This document shows positions 18,092 through 25,408 of a DNA stretch of 64,000 nucleotides, one piece after another (the first letter of the stretch is position 1; each line of letters starts with the position of its first letter). Below the pieces are notes generated by a model. That model ran no database searches, was not told where the DNA came from, and saw only the letters and a program-made list of their open reading frames with translations. The translations under genes and the position numbers were made by a program. The stretch is from Pedobacter sp. KBW06. GTDB taxonomy: Bacteria > Bacteroidota > Bacteroidia > Sphingobacteriales > Sphingobacteriaceae. The DNA is taken from contig NZ_QAJL01000004.1 in assembly GCF_003852525.1 (NCBI RefSeq), positions 872,459 through 936,458 on the forward strand, given 5' to 3'.

Positions 18092-18991
18092 TTATTTAAC
18101 TAAGACCAGCTTCTGTCCGATTTTGATGCCCTCTTCGGTAAGGCTGTTCAAGGCCTTTATGTCCTCTATACTGATGTTGAACCGCTTGGAAAGGTTATAT
18201 AAGGTATCCCCTTTCTGTACGGTATAGACCTTTTCTGCCGGGGCAGCAGGCATGACCGATCCGATCACCGCTGTTTTTACAGGGGCTGAAGTATCTGCCG
18301 GCGTAGTGATCACCTGTTTGGAAGGTGGAGTGGCTACAGGGGTAAATTTTTTCTTTTCCTGGGGGATGTTGGCATTGATCTCTGTAAAGATCTTATCCTC
18401 TCTCTTCAGTTTTTCTTTTTCTGATTCTGATTGGTCGTACTGATACAACTGGTATTTTTCAATCATACTGATCAGCATTGCCGGATATCTTGGGTTGGTG
18501 GCATAACCGGCCTGTTTCAGCCCGTTTGCCCAGTTTTTATAGTCGTTCTTGTCCAGTTCGAATAAAAAGCTGTAGCGTTTTCTTTTGAGAAATTCGGAAT
18601 GGTCTTTATAAGATTCACGGGCATCTTTATAAACCCGGAAGCAGTCGTTGGTATTGTCGTCATCCTTGTAATAAGCTTTTCCTTTCCATTCAGAAGTACA
18701 TTTGATCCCGAAATGGTTATTGGCGTATTTAGCCAGGCTGCTGTTGCCGCTGCCGGATTCAATAATGCCCTGTGCCAGGGTAATACTCGCCGGAATTCCA
18801 TAGGCATTCATCTCTTCAATGGCCACTGCTTTGAAGGCCTCAATATAGTTCAAAGTGGTATAGGATGGGATATTTGGATTCGCTTTATTCGCAGCTTTCT
18901 CTATTTCCTTATTGTTCCGGCTGTATTTTTTTGTTTTACAGGCGAAGAACATCGGGAGGATCAGGGCAAGGAGGATTATTCTTTTGTTCAT
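18092..18991 (-). CDS. Glucosaminidase-LysM peptidoglycan hydrolase, lipoprotein
   Basis: The 299-residue protein has a lipoprotein signal (MNKRIILLALILPMFFAC, Cys18). The GH73-type glucosaminidase domain (~45-190) reads IPASITLAQGIIESGSGNSSLA, NNHFGIKCTSEWKGKAYY, FRVYKDARESYKDHSEFL and WANGLKQAGYATNPRYPAMLI; the Glu in IIESGSG is the likely catalytic acid. A Pro/Lys-rich linker leads to one LysM domain (~250-299, YTVQKGDTLYNLSKRFNIS). It should cut the glycan strands of peptidoglycan from the outer-membrane side. Its ATG overlaps by one base the stop of its paralogue upstream, so they are coupled. Confidence 0.92.
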   Translation of the reverse strand: MNKRIILLALILPMFFACKTKKYSRNNKEIEKAANKANPNIPSYTTLNYIEAFKAVAIEEMNAYGIPASITLAQGIIESGSGNSSLAKYANNHFGIKCTSEWKGKAYYKDDDNTNDCFRVYKDARESYKDHSEFLKRKRYSFLFELDKNDYKNWANGLKQAGYATNPRYPAMLISMIEKYQLYQYDQSESEKEKLKREDKIFTEINANIPQEKKKFTPVATPPSKQVITTPADTSAPVKTAVIGSVMPAAPAEKVYTVQKGDTLYNLSKRFNISIEDIKALNSLTEEGIKIGQKLVLVK

Positions 18992-19677
18992 CAGAGTTTT
19001 ATTTTTTGTCCGGGTTTCAGGTTTACGTTCTTCAATCCGTTTTTGTTCATAATGGCCTTGGTCGTGGTATGGTTCCGTTTTGCAATTTTACTTAAATTAT
19101 CGCCTGCTTTTACGGTATATCTTTTTCCGGAAGCGCTGCTTCTGGATTTTTTTCTCTTTCTGGTAGAAACCACTACCGCCGGCTCTACATAATCGTCCGG
19201 TCTTTCATCATACTGGTACAATTCATATTTTTTGACCAGTCCAACAATCTGTGAAGCCCAGGAACGGCTCCTGGCGTAACCACCACGCTGGATTCCCCTG
19301 GCCCAGCCACGGTAATCGTACTGGTCATATTTTTCAAATAAAGGACTAAAGGTGGCCCTGCTCTTGAGGAATTCAATAAAATGATCGTAAGATTCGTCTA
19401 CCGTGTCATAATCCCGGTAGGAGGAGCGGATTTCGGTATTTGAATTGGGCCCTTTTACCCCAAAATGATTGTTCATGTAGCGGGCGATTTTACTCTGACC
19501 CGATGCCGATTCATGAATGGCCACTGCCAGGATAATGCTTGCCGGGATCCGGTGCTCCCGCATGAGTTCCTGCGCATGTGTCAGGCGTTCAGCAATATAA
19601 TCTTCCGTACTTTGTGCCCGGGCAGCGAGACTTAGAAAAGTGATGCTGAGCCAAACCCACAATAGTTTTTTAATCAT
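18991..19677 (-). CDS. Glucosaminidase-LysM peptidoglycan hydrolase, secreted
   Basis: This 228-residue paralogue of the following gene has a cleavable signal peptide (ending near SLAARAQS) and no lipobox. The glucosaminidase domain (~25-165) shows IPASIILAVAIHESASGQSKIA, NNHFGVKGPNS, YDTVDESYDHFIEFL and WARGIQRGGYARSRSWASQIV. A short basic linker (RKRKKSRSS) and one LysM domain (YTVKAGDNLSKIAKRNHTT) end the protein. The catalytic Glu lies in IHESASG. The two paralogues differ mainly in anchoring, one lipidated and one soluble. It follows the O-methyltransferase gene by three bases and is coupled to the next gene by TGATG. Confidence 0.92.
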   Translation of the reverse strand: MIKKLLWVWLSITFLSLAARAQSTEDYIAERLTHAQELMREHRIPASIILAVAIHESASGQSKIARYMNNHFGVKGPNSNTEIRSSYRDYDTVDESYDHFIEFLKSRATFSPLFEKYDQYDYRGWARGIQRGGYARSRSWASQIVGLVKKYELYQYDERPDDYVEPAVVVSTRKRKKSRSSASGKRYTVKAGDNLSKIAKRNHTTTKAIMNKNGLKNVNLKPGQKIKL

Positions 19678-19680
19678 ATT

Positions 19681-20316
19681 CTATTTTTTTCTGATGATAA
19701 ACAAGCCGTCCCTGACGGGAAGAATCATTTTTTCCACACGGTCGTCTGCCGCGATTTTATCATTAAATGTAGTGATATTTTTAGTGTCTTTATCTGGATT
19801 GGCGTTGAGGACCTTGCCGCTCCAGAGTACATTATCAACGATGATCAGCCCGCCAGGCCTCACCCTGTCGAAAATAAGGTCGTAATAAGTACCATTGTTT
19901 TTTTTATCTGCGTCAATAAAAACCAGGTCAAAAGTTTCCTGAAGTTCATGGACCGTTTTTGTGGCATCACCAAGGATATACCTGATTTTTGCTGCATCCG
20001 GAGATGTTGCAAAGTTACGGCGGACCATCTCTTCCAGTTCCTCATTGATGTCCAGGGTATAAATGATACCTGTTTCTTTGAGCCCCTCGGCCAGGCAGAT
20101 CGTTGCATAACCGGTAAAGGTGCCGATTTCCAGGATCCTGTCCGGGCTGATCATTTTGCTGAGCATGCTCAATACCCTTCCCTGGTAGTGGCCGGAAAGC
20201 ATTCTCGGCATCAATACTTTCAGATTGGTTTCCCGGTCTATTTTTTGGAGTAATTCGCTTTCAGGTTCGCAGTAATTGAGCAGCAACTGCTGCATATCTT
20301 CATTAATCAGGCTCAT
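19681..20316 (-). CDS. O-methyltransferase, SAM-dependent (class I, family 3)
   Basis: The 211-residue protein matches the caffeoyl-CoA O-methyltransferase-like family: the SAM-binding loop ILEIGTFTGYATICLAEGL (~56-74), DINEELEEM, the metal and substrate residues in FIDADKKN (~130), and GGLIIVDNVLWSGKV. These enzymes use a divalent metal to methylate a hydroxyl of a small aromatic or similar substrate; the bacterial substrates are mostly unknown. In Bacteroidota the gene is often near ruvX or cell-wall genes, as here. The close spacing to the glucosaminidase genes suggests one operon. Confidence 0.88.
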   Translation of the reverse strand: MSLINEDMQQLLLNYCEPESELLQKIDRETNLKVLMPRMLSGHYQGRVLSMLSKMISPDRILEIGTFTGYATICLAEGLKETGIIYTLDINEELEEMVRRNFATSPDAAKIRYILGDATKTVHELQETFDLVFIDADKKNNGTYYDLIFDRVRPGGLIIVDNVLWSGKVLNANPDKDTKNITTFNDKIAADDRVEKMILPVRDGLFIIRKK

Positions 20317-20346
20317 AATTATTTTTTAAGCATCCTTATTCTTGTT

Positions 20347-20763
20347 CTATAAACGGGGCTGTTCCATAAAATATTGCAGAATGATGGTTGCTGCAATGGT
20401 ATCTACCCGGTCTTTGTTCTGTCGGTCTTGTTTTTTGAGGCCGCTCTGCATGATGGCCTGATGGGCCAGTTTAGAGGTAAAACGCTCATCGATCCAAAAC
20501 TGAGGGATGTCGGGGAAGTTTCTTCTTAAAATTTTCGAAAACCCTTTCACATGCTGTGCGGAATCGGAAGGAGAGCCATCCATTTGTTTTGGATCTCCGA
20601 TCACGAAGGCTTCCACCTGCTCGGTTAAAAAGTATTTCTTCAGGTATTCAATGATGTCTTTGGGGTGTATGGTATCCAGTCCTGTGGCAATAATTTGCAA
20701 AGGGTCTGTAACGGCAATTCCGATCCGCTTGGTTCCATAATCAAAAGCTAGAATTCTAGGCAT
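20347..20763 (-). CDS. ruvX: Putative Holliday junction resolvase RuvX/YqgF
   Basis: Starting at the ATG at 20763 gives MPRILAFDYGTKRIGIAV, the normal N-terminus; the frame continues seven residues upstream. The 138-residue protein has the RNase H-like fold motifs of YqgF: Asp in FDYGTKRIG, VIGDPKQMDGSPSD, IPQFWIDERFTS with a catalytic Glu/Asp, and DRVDTIAATIILQ. The family acts in pre-16S rRNA 5'-end processing in E. coli and has been proposed to act on Holliday junctions. It is divergent from holB across a ~50-base gap. Confidence 0.93.
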   Translation of the reverse strand: MPRILAFDYGTKRIGIAVTDPLQIIATGLDTIHPKDIIEYLKKYFLTEQVEAFVIGDPKQMDGSPSDSAQHVKGFSKILRRNFPDIPQFWIDERFTSKLAHQAIMQSGLKKQDRQNKDRVDTIAATIILQYFMEQPRL

Positions 20764-20813
20764 AAATGCAAATATGCAAATCAATAATCTAAAAAATTGT
20801 TATTTTGCACCAA

Positions 20814-21962
20814 ATGCAATTTAAAGACATCATCGGGCAGGAACAGATTAAAGCGCAACTGGTACAAACAGTTGCCGAAAACAGGGTGAGTCATGCTCAG
20901 TTGTTTTTATCGAGCGAGGGGAGTGGCGCTTTGCCTATGGCGATCGCCTATGCGCAATACATCAACTGTCTTGACAGGCAGGGCGATGATAGTTGTGGTG
21001 TTTGTTCTTCCTGCCGGAAGTACGAGCGGTATATCCACCCCGACCTGCATTTTTCCTATCCTTTCTTCGCTTCCAAGGATGCCCGGATCGCCGTTGATGT
21101 CTTAGACGAATGGCGGAGCATGCTGCTGGAAGATGCTTATTTTGACATGGACATCTGGCGGTCTAAGTTGAGTGCCGACAACAAACAGGCGAATATCAAC
21201 ATTGCCGAATGTCATGATATTATAAAAAAATTAAGTTATAAAGCGTTTGAAGCAGAGACGAAAGTCCTCATCATGTGGCTGCCTGAATACCTGGATAAAG
21301 AAGGAAACGCTTTGTTAAAAATCATTGAAGAACCACCTAAAAATACTTTGTTTTTATTGGTGGCGAACAATCAGGAACAAATTTTATCCACACTGCTTTC
21401 CCGCACCCAGATTGTTAAGATCCCGAAGCTTTCTCATGCTACAATTGAAAACTATCTGATGGAAAAACATACCATGTCTGAAGAACAGGCTACTGAATAT
21501 AGCTTTCTGGCGGATGGAAACCTGATTGAGGCAAAGCTATTGGTGGCCAATACCCAAAACGAAAACGCAGACAAGTTTGCGGAGTGGTTAAGGATGGGTT
21601 ATGGCAACCGCGTCCTGGATCTGACTGCTTTTGTAGATCAGGCGGCAGGCTGGGGAAGAGAAAATCAAAAGAATTTTTTAAAATACGGAATTAACTTTTT
21701 AAGAGAATGCAGCCTCTTACTGAGTGGTGCTGAAGAACTGGTGAAACTGCCCGCAAGAACATTAGACACCGCAAAAAAGCTGAGTAACCACGTTCTTGAT
21801 CTGGGGATGGCAGAGGCCATTATTCAGGAATTGGAACGGGCTCATTACCATATCGAAAGAAACGCAAACCCTAAAATTCTGTTTTTAGATGTATCTTTAC
21901 AATTGGTAAAAATAATTAAGTTTAAAACGTTCCCGAAAGGGACTCAATATATATACAATTAA
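20814..21962 (+). CDS. holB: DNA polymerase III delta' subunit (clamp loader)
   Basis: I use the ATG at 20814 (MQFKDIIGQEQIKAQLV), which matches clamp-loader proteins; a TTG at 20805 is also in frame. The 382-residue protein has the RFC-like AAA+ core: VSHAQLFLSSEGSGALPMA is a degenerate P-loop without the Lys, as expected for delta'; a zinc finger is formed by Cys residues in CLDRQGDDSCGVCSSC; IEEPPKNTLFLLVANN and LSRTQIVKIPKLS are the sensor region. Delta' is the non-ATP-hydrolysing stator of the loader that places the sliding clamp on DNA. It ends two bases before the PSP1 gene, so the two are probably co-transcribed. Confidence 0.92.
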   Translation: MQFKDIIGQEQIKAQLVQTVAENRVSHAQLFLSSEGSGALPMAIAYAQYINCLDRQGDDSCGVCSSCRKYERYIHPDLHFSYPFFASKDARIAVDVLDEWRSMLLEDAYFDMDIWRSKLSADNKQANINIAECHDIIKKLSYKAFEAETKVLIMWLPEYLDKEGNALLKIIEEPPKNTLFLLVANNQEQILSTLLSRTQIVKIPKLSHATIENYLMEKHTMSEEQATEYSFLADGNLIEAKLLVANTQNENADKFAEWLRMGYGNRVLDLTAFVDQAAGWGRENQKNFLKYGINFLRECSLLLSGAEELVKLPARTLDTAKKLSNHVLDLGMAEAIIQELERAHYHIERNANPKILFLDVSLQLVKIIKFKTFPKGTQYIYN

Positions 21963-21964
21963 CT

Positions 21965-23404
21965 ATGGGATGTGGAAGTTGTTCTACAGGTGGCGGTTGC
22001 GCCCCCTCGGGCTGCAAAAGTAATGGCTCATGCCTTACCGGAGGTTGTCAGAAATTAGAAGTTTACGATTGGCTGTCGAATTTAGACATGCCCTCAAATT
22101 ATATACCTTTTCAAGTAGTAGAAGTTAAATTTAAAGGTGCCAGGAAGGAATTTTTCCTGAACAATGAGAATATTTATCTTGAAATTGGAGAGCTGGTGGC
22201 TGTAGAAGGGCCTACCGGAGGTTACGATGTAGGTCATATTTCCCTGACGGGAGAATTGGTCCGTATGCAGATGAAACGCCGGAAAACCCCTATCGATCAG
22301 GTCACCCGGAAGATTTACAGAAAGGCTACAGAAGCTGATGTCGAGAAGTGGAAGATCGCTAAAGGACTGGAATGGGAAACCATGCATAAAGCCAGAACGC
22401 TGGCCTTAGACCTGCGCTTGTCGATGAAAATCAGTGATGTGGATTATCAGGGCGATAAAACCAAAGCCACTTTCTTTTACACTGCTGAGGGCCGTGTGGA
22501 TTTCCGTGAACTCATCAAGAAGATGGCAGAAACTTTCCGGATCAGGATTGAAATGCGTCAGATTGGAATGAGGCAGGAAGCGGGAAGACTTGGAGGAATC
22601 GGTTCTTGTGGCCGTGAACTTTGCTGTTCAACCTGGTTAACGAACTTCAAAACGGTCTCTACTGCAGCAGCAAGGTATCAGAACCTATCGCTGAATACCC
22701 TGAAGCTTGCGGGGCAGTGTGGAAAGCTGAAATGCTGCTTAAACTATGAGCTGGATACTTATCTGGATGCCTTAAAGGACATCCCGGACCGTGTAGAGAA
22801 CCTGCAGACAGAAATCGGCGTTGCCCGTCATCAGAAAACAGACATCTTTAAGAAGCTAATGTGGTTCAGTTATCCAAATATGGAAGACTGGATTCCTTTA
22901 AAAGTGGACCGTGTAAAAGAAATCATGGCCATGAATAAAAAGGGCTTAAAACCAAATAACCTGAAGGAAGAGGCTGTAGAACTGGTAAGTACTACGGTGA
23001 TTGAGAAAACTCCGGATTATGAAAATGTGGTTGGACAGGACAGCTTAACACGTCTGGACGATAAGCCTAAAAATAAAGGAAACCGCAACAATAACAATAA
23101 ACCCGGCGGCAACCGTAACGGAGAGCAAAGGAACAATAACAATGCGAACAGACCTGAAAGACCGGCTAAACCGGGACAACAGGGCAGGGCACGTACAGAG
23201 GGCAATAGAAACCCGGCCGGCGGAGCACCTGCAGCGAAGGCACAGCCTAAAGCACAACCTGTAGCTACAGATGTTCAGCCTAAAGCAGCGAATCCTGCAG
23301 CAGCAGCTCCGGCAGACGGTACTGTTGCAAAGCCGAGCAGAAACAACAGGAACAGAAATAATAACCGTAGAAAAAAACCAACGGATAAGCCTAAAAATGA
23401 ATAA
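21965..23404 (+). CDS. PSP1 domain protein (RicT/YaaT-like) with Cys-rich N-terminus
   Basis: The 479-residue protein begins with a Cys/Gly-rich segment (MGCGSCSTGGGCAPSGCKS, then CLTGGC). The PSP1 domain follows (~50-270: VVEVKFKGARKEFF, VAVEGPTGGYDVGHISLTG, RMQMKRRKTP, GSCGRELCCSTWL, AGQCGKLKCCLNYEL). The paired CC motifs match RicT/YaaT, which in Bacillus forms a complex with two [4Fe-4S] clusters that affects RNA processing. Residues ~350-479 are disordered and rich in Asn, Arg, Pro and Ala. The gene lies between holB and gldH and its last codons overlap the gldH start by eight bases, an arrangement I recall as common in Bacteroidota. Confidence 0.9.
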   Translation: MGCGSCSTGGGCAPSGCKSNGSCLTGGCQKLEVYDWLSNLDMPSNYIPFQVVEVKFKGARKEFFLNNENIYLEIGELVAVEGPTGGYDVGHISLTGELVRMQMKRRKTPIDQVTRKIYRKATEADVEKWKIAKGLEWETMHKARTLALDLRLSMKISDVDYQGDKTKATFFYTAEGRVDFRELIKKMAETFRIRIEMRQIGMRQEAGRLGGIGSCGRELCCSTWLTNFKTVSTAAARYQNLSLNTLKLAGQCGKLKCCLNYELDTYLDALKDIPDRVENLQTEIGVARHQKTDIFKKLMWFSYPNMEDWIPLKVDRVKEIMAMNKKGLKPNNLKEEAVELVSTTVIEKTPDYENVVGQDSLTRLDDKPKNKGNRNNNNKPGGNRNGEQRNNNNANRPERPAKPGQQGRARTEGNRNPAGGAPAAKAQPKAQPVATDVQPKAANPAAAAPADGTVAKPSRNNRNRNNNRRKKPTDKPKNE

Positions 23405-23876
23405 TTTAAAAGCATTTCTATTGCTTGCAGCTGGTATCACAATCACGTTTTTTAGTGGTTGTGATACCAATAATATCATTGACAATAACATTTCTATGCC
23501 CTCCAGAAACTGGAGTTATGTGAATAAGGTAAAGGCTGTTGTAGAGATTACAGAGCCTGCTAAGGCCTATAATATTTACTTTAAACTGCGCCATACCGCT
23601 GATTACGGATACTCCAATATCTTCGTCCTGTTTCATTTAAGGGAACCTGGCCAAAAACGGGCAAGCAGACGTTACGAGTACCGCCTGGCACAGCCCGACG
23701 GACAATGGAATGGTGCCGGTTCCGGAAACCTGTACACCTATACTTTGCCGCTTTTAACGAATTATAAATTCCCTAAAGCAGGAAAATACGAGTTGGAAAT
23801 CGAGCAGAATATGCGCGATAACCCGCTTAAAGAAATCAGCGACGCCGGAATTAAAGTTTCTGCAATAGTTCCATAA
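23397..23876 (+). CDS. gldH: Gliding motility lipoprotein GldH
   Basis: The start is the ATG at 23397, eight bases inside the end of the PSP1 gene; the longer open frame upstream is a shadow of that gene. The 159-residue protein has a lipoprotein signal (AGITITFFSGC, Cys near 22) and then a beta-rich domain: MPSRNWSYVNKVKAVVEI, IYFKLRHTADYGYSNIFVL, LAQPDGQWNGAGSGNLYTY and GKYELEIEQNMRDNPLKEI. This fits GldH, an outer-membrane lipoprotein needed for gliding in Flavobacterium johnsoniae and linked to the type IX secretion system. Many non-gliding Bacteroidota keep it, so its presence does not prove motility. Confidence 0.88.
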   Translation: MNNLKAFLLLAAGITITFFSGCDTNNIIDNNISMPSRNWSYVNKVKAVVEITEPAKAYNIYFKLRHTADYGYSNIFVLFHLREPGQKRASRRYEYRLAQPDGQWNGAGSGNLYTYTLPLLTNYKFPKAGKYELEIEQNMRDNPLKEISDAGIKVSAIVP

Positions 23877-24017
23877 TTCGCTCAAACCACAATTTTCACT
23901 GCTATGTTGTAATGCCAGGACTCATGTCTTCATTGCTTGAGATGCTGGAAGTGTATTCATCCGAACGAGTTTCGACTTTATTCCGGCTTCCGCAAGGAAC
24001 TTTAAGAAAATACTTGA

Positions 24018-25319
24018 TTATAGGTAAGGAAGCAAACGTTCCAGAGCCATGCCTCTGGAGCCCTTCAGCAGGATCAGGCGGTCGCTTAATGCTTCCTTTT
24101 CAAGGAAGGCCTGGGCTTCGTCCGGGCTGCGGAAGAAATGACCCCTGTGTTGTCCTTTTTCTTCGTAGAAATCTTTTCCGATGAAAATAAGCGTTTCTAC
24201 ATTTGTTTTTTCCGCTTCAGTAATCACCAGGCGATGTTGTTCGGGCGATTCTATTCCCAGTTCAAACATGTCGCCGATAATGACCACTTTATGGCTGGCG
24301 CTGAGGCTGTTTATATTGGCCAGTGCGGCCGTCATGCTGCTTGGATTTGCGTTGTAAAAATCACAAATAACAGTGTTTCTATCTGTTTTTGTCAGTTGTG
24401 AGCGGTTGTTTTTTGGTTGATAGCCAGATAAGCCGGTGTTGATTTGTTCCGGGTTAAGGCCAAAAAATTCAGCCAGGCATATTGCGGCAAGGATGTTTTC
24501 GAAATTATAAGATCCGGTAAGATTTGTGCTGGTCTGGTGACTGCCGTCTTTGTCTCTCCAGCTGAGTTCCAGAAAAGGGTCGGTTTTTAGCAGTGCTCCG
24601 GATACTGTATTTCCGGCTCCTGTGCCGTAATAAATCACGGTTTCCAATCCGGCAACAGCAGTCATTTCCAGGAGGTGCGGATTGTCCTGGTTGATGAATG
24701 CGGTACCATGATGGCCTTTGAGGTAAGCATACAGCTCTGCTTTTCCTTTTTTTACCCCTTCAAAGCCGCCAAAACCGTCTAGGTGCGCCATGCCGATATT
24801 GGTGATCAATCCATGGGTTGGCTGTGCGATGCCGCAGAGGAATTCAATTTCTTTCTGATGGTTCGCGCCCATTTCAATGACGGCAATTTCGATCCCGCTG
24901 TCAATCGAAAGCAAGGAAAGCGGAACACCGATATGATTGTTCAGGTTGCCTTTAGTGGCAAAGGTTTTGTATTTTTCGGAAAGCACCGCATTGACCAGTT
25001 CTTTGGTTGTTGTTTTTCCGTTACTGCCTGTTAGCCCGATTACGGGGATGTTCATCAGGGAACGGTGATGCCTTGCAAGGTCCTGCAGGGCTGTCAATAC
25101 ATCCGGTACGAGGATACAACGTGCATCATTTAAATAATCAGGATTGTCAATGACCGCATAAGCAGCGCCATTGCTTAAAGCCTGTGCAGCAAAGGAGTTT
25201 GCATCAAAATTCTCTCCTTTGAGCGCAAAGAAGAGACAGTCTTTGGTAATGCTCCTTGTATCGGTGCATATCGTACGGTAATTTAAGAAATGTTGATACA
25301 GGGAATCGATGGCTGACAT
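24018..25319 (-). CDS. murF: UDP-MurNAc-tripeptide--D-Ala-D-Ala ligase MurF
   Basis: MurF joins D-alanyl-D-alanine to the peptidoglycan precursor in the cytoplasm. I use the ATG at 25319 (MSAIDSLYQHF); another ATG lies two codons upstream. The 433-residue protein has the three Mur-ligase domains: an N-terminal UDP-binding domain (CTDTRSITKDCLFFALKGENFD would be its start), the central ATPase with the P-loop GLTGSNGKTTTK (~96-107), AVIEMGANH and GMAHLDGFG, and a C-terminal domain (DFYNANPSSM, IGDMFELG, LKGSRGMALERLLPYL). The length is slightly shorter than typical. It is divergent from the M14 peptidase gene. Confidence 0.96.
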   Translation of the reverse strand: MSAIDSLYQHFLNYRTICTDTRSITKDCLFFALKGENFDANSFAAQALSNGAAYAVIDNPDYLNDARCILVPDVLTALQDLARHHRSLMNIPVIGLTGSNGKTTTKELVNAVLSEKYKTFATKGNLNNHIGVPLSLLSIDSGIEIAVIEMGANHQKEIEFLCGIAQPTHGLITNIGMAHLDGFGGFEGVKKGKAELYAYLKGHHGTAFINQDNPHLLEMTAVAGLETVIYYGTGAGNTVSGALLKTDPFLELSWRDKDGSHQTSTNLTGSYNFENILAAICLAEFFGLNPEQINTGLSGYQPKNNRSQLTKTDRNTVICDFYNANPSSMTAALANINSLSASHKVVIIGDMFELGIESPEQHRLVITEAEKTNVETLIFIGKDFYEEKGQHRGHFFRSPDEAQAFLEKEALSDRLILLKGSRGMALERLLPYL

Positions 25320-25408
25320 ATACATAAATCTAAATGATACGGTAAAATTACACTATGAAAGAGAAACAAAAAATATTCTTTAGTATTTTGGAGTCTTAAT
25401 TACTGATT

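Noticed and set aside
23912..24184. Open frame on the plus strand after gldH
   Set aside because: More than half overlaps the end of murF on the other strand, and the translation is low-complexity and unlike any known protein.
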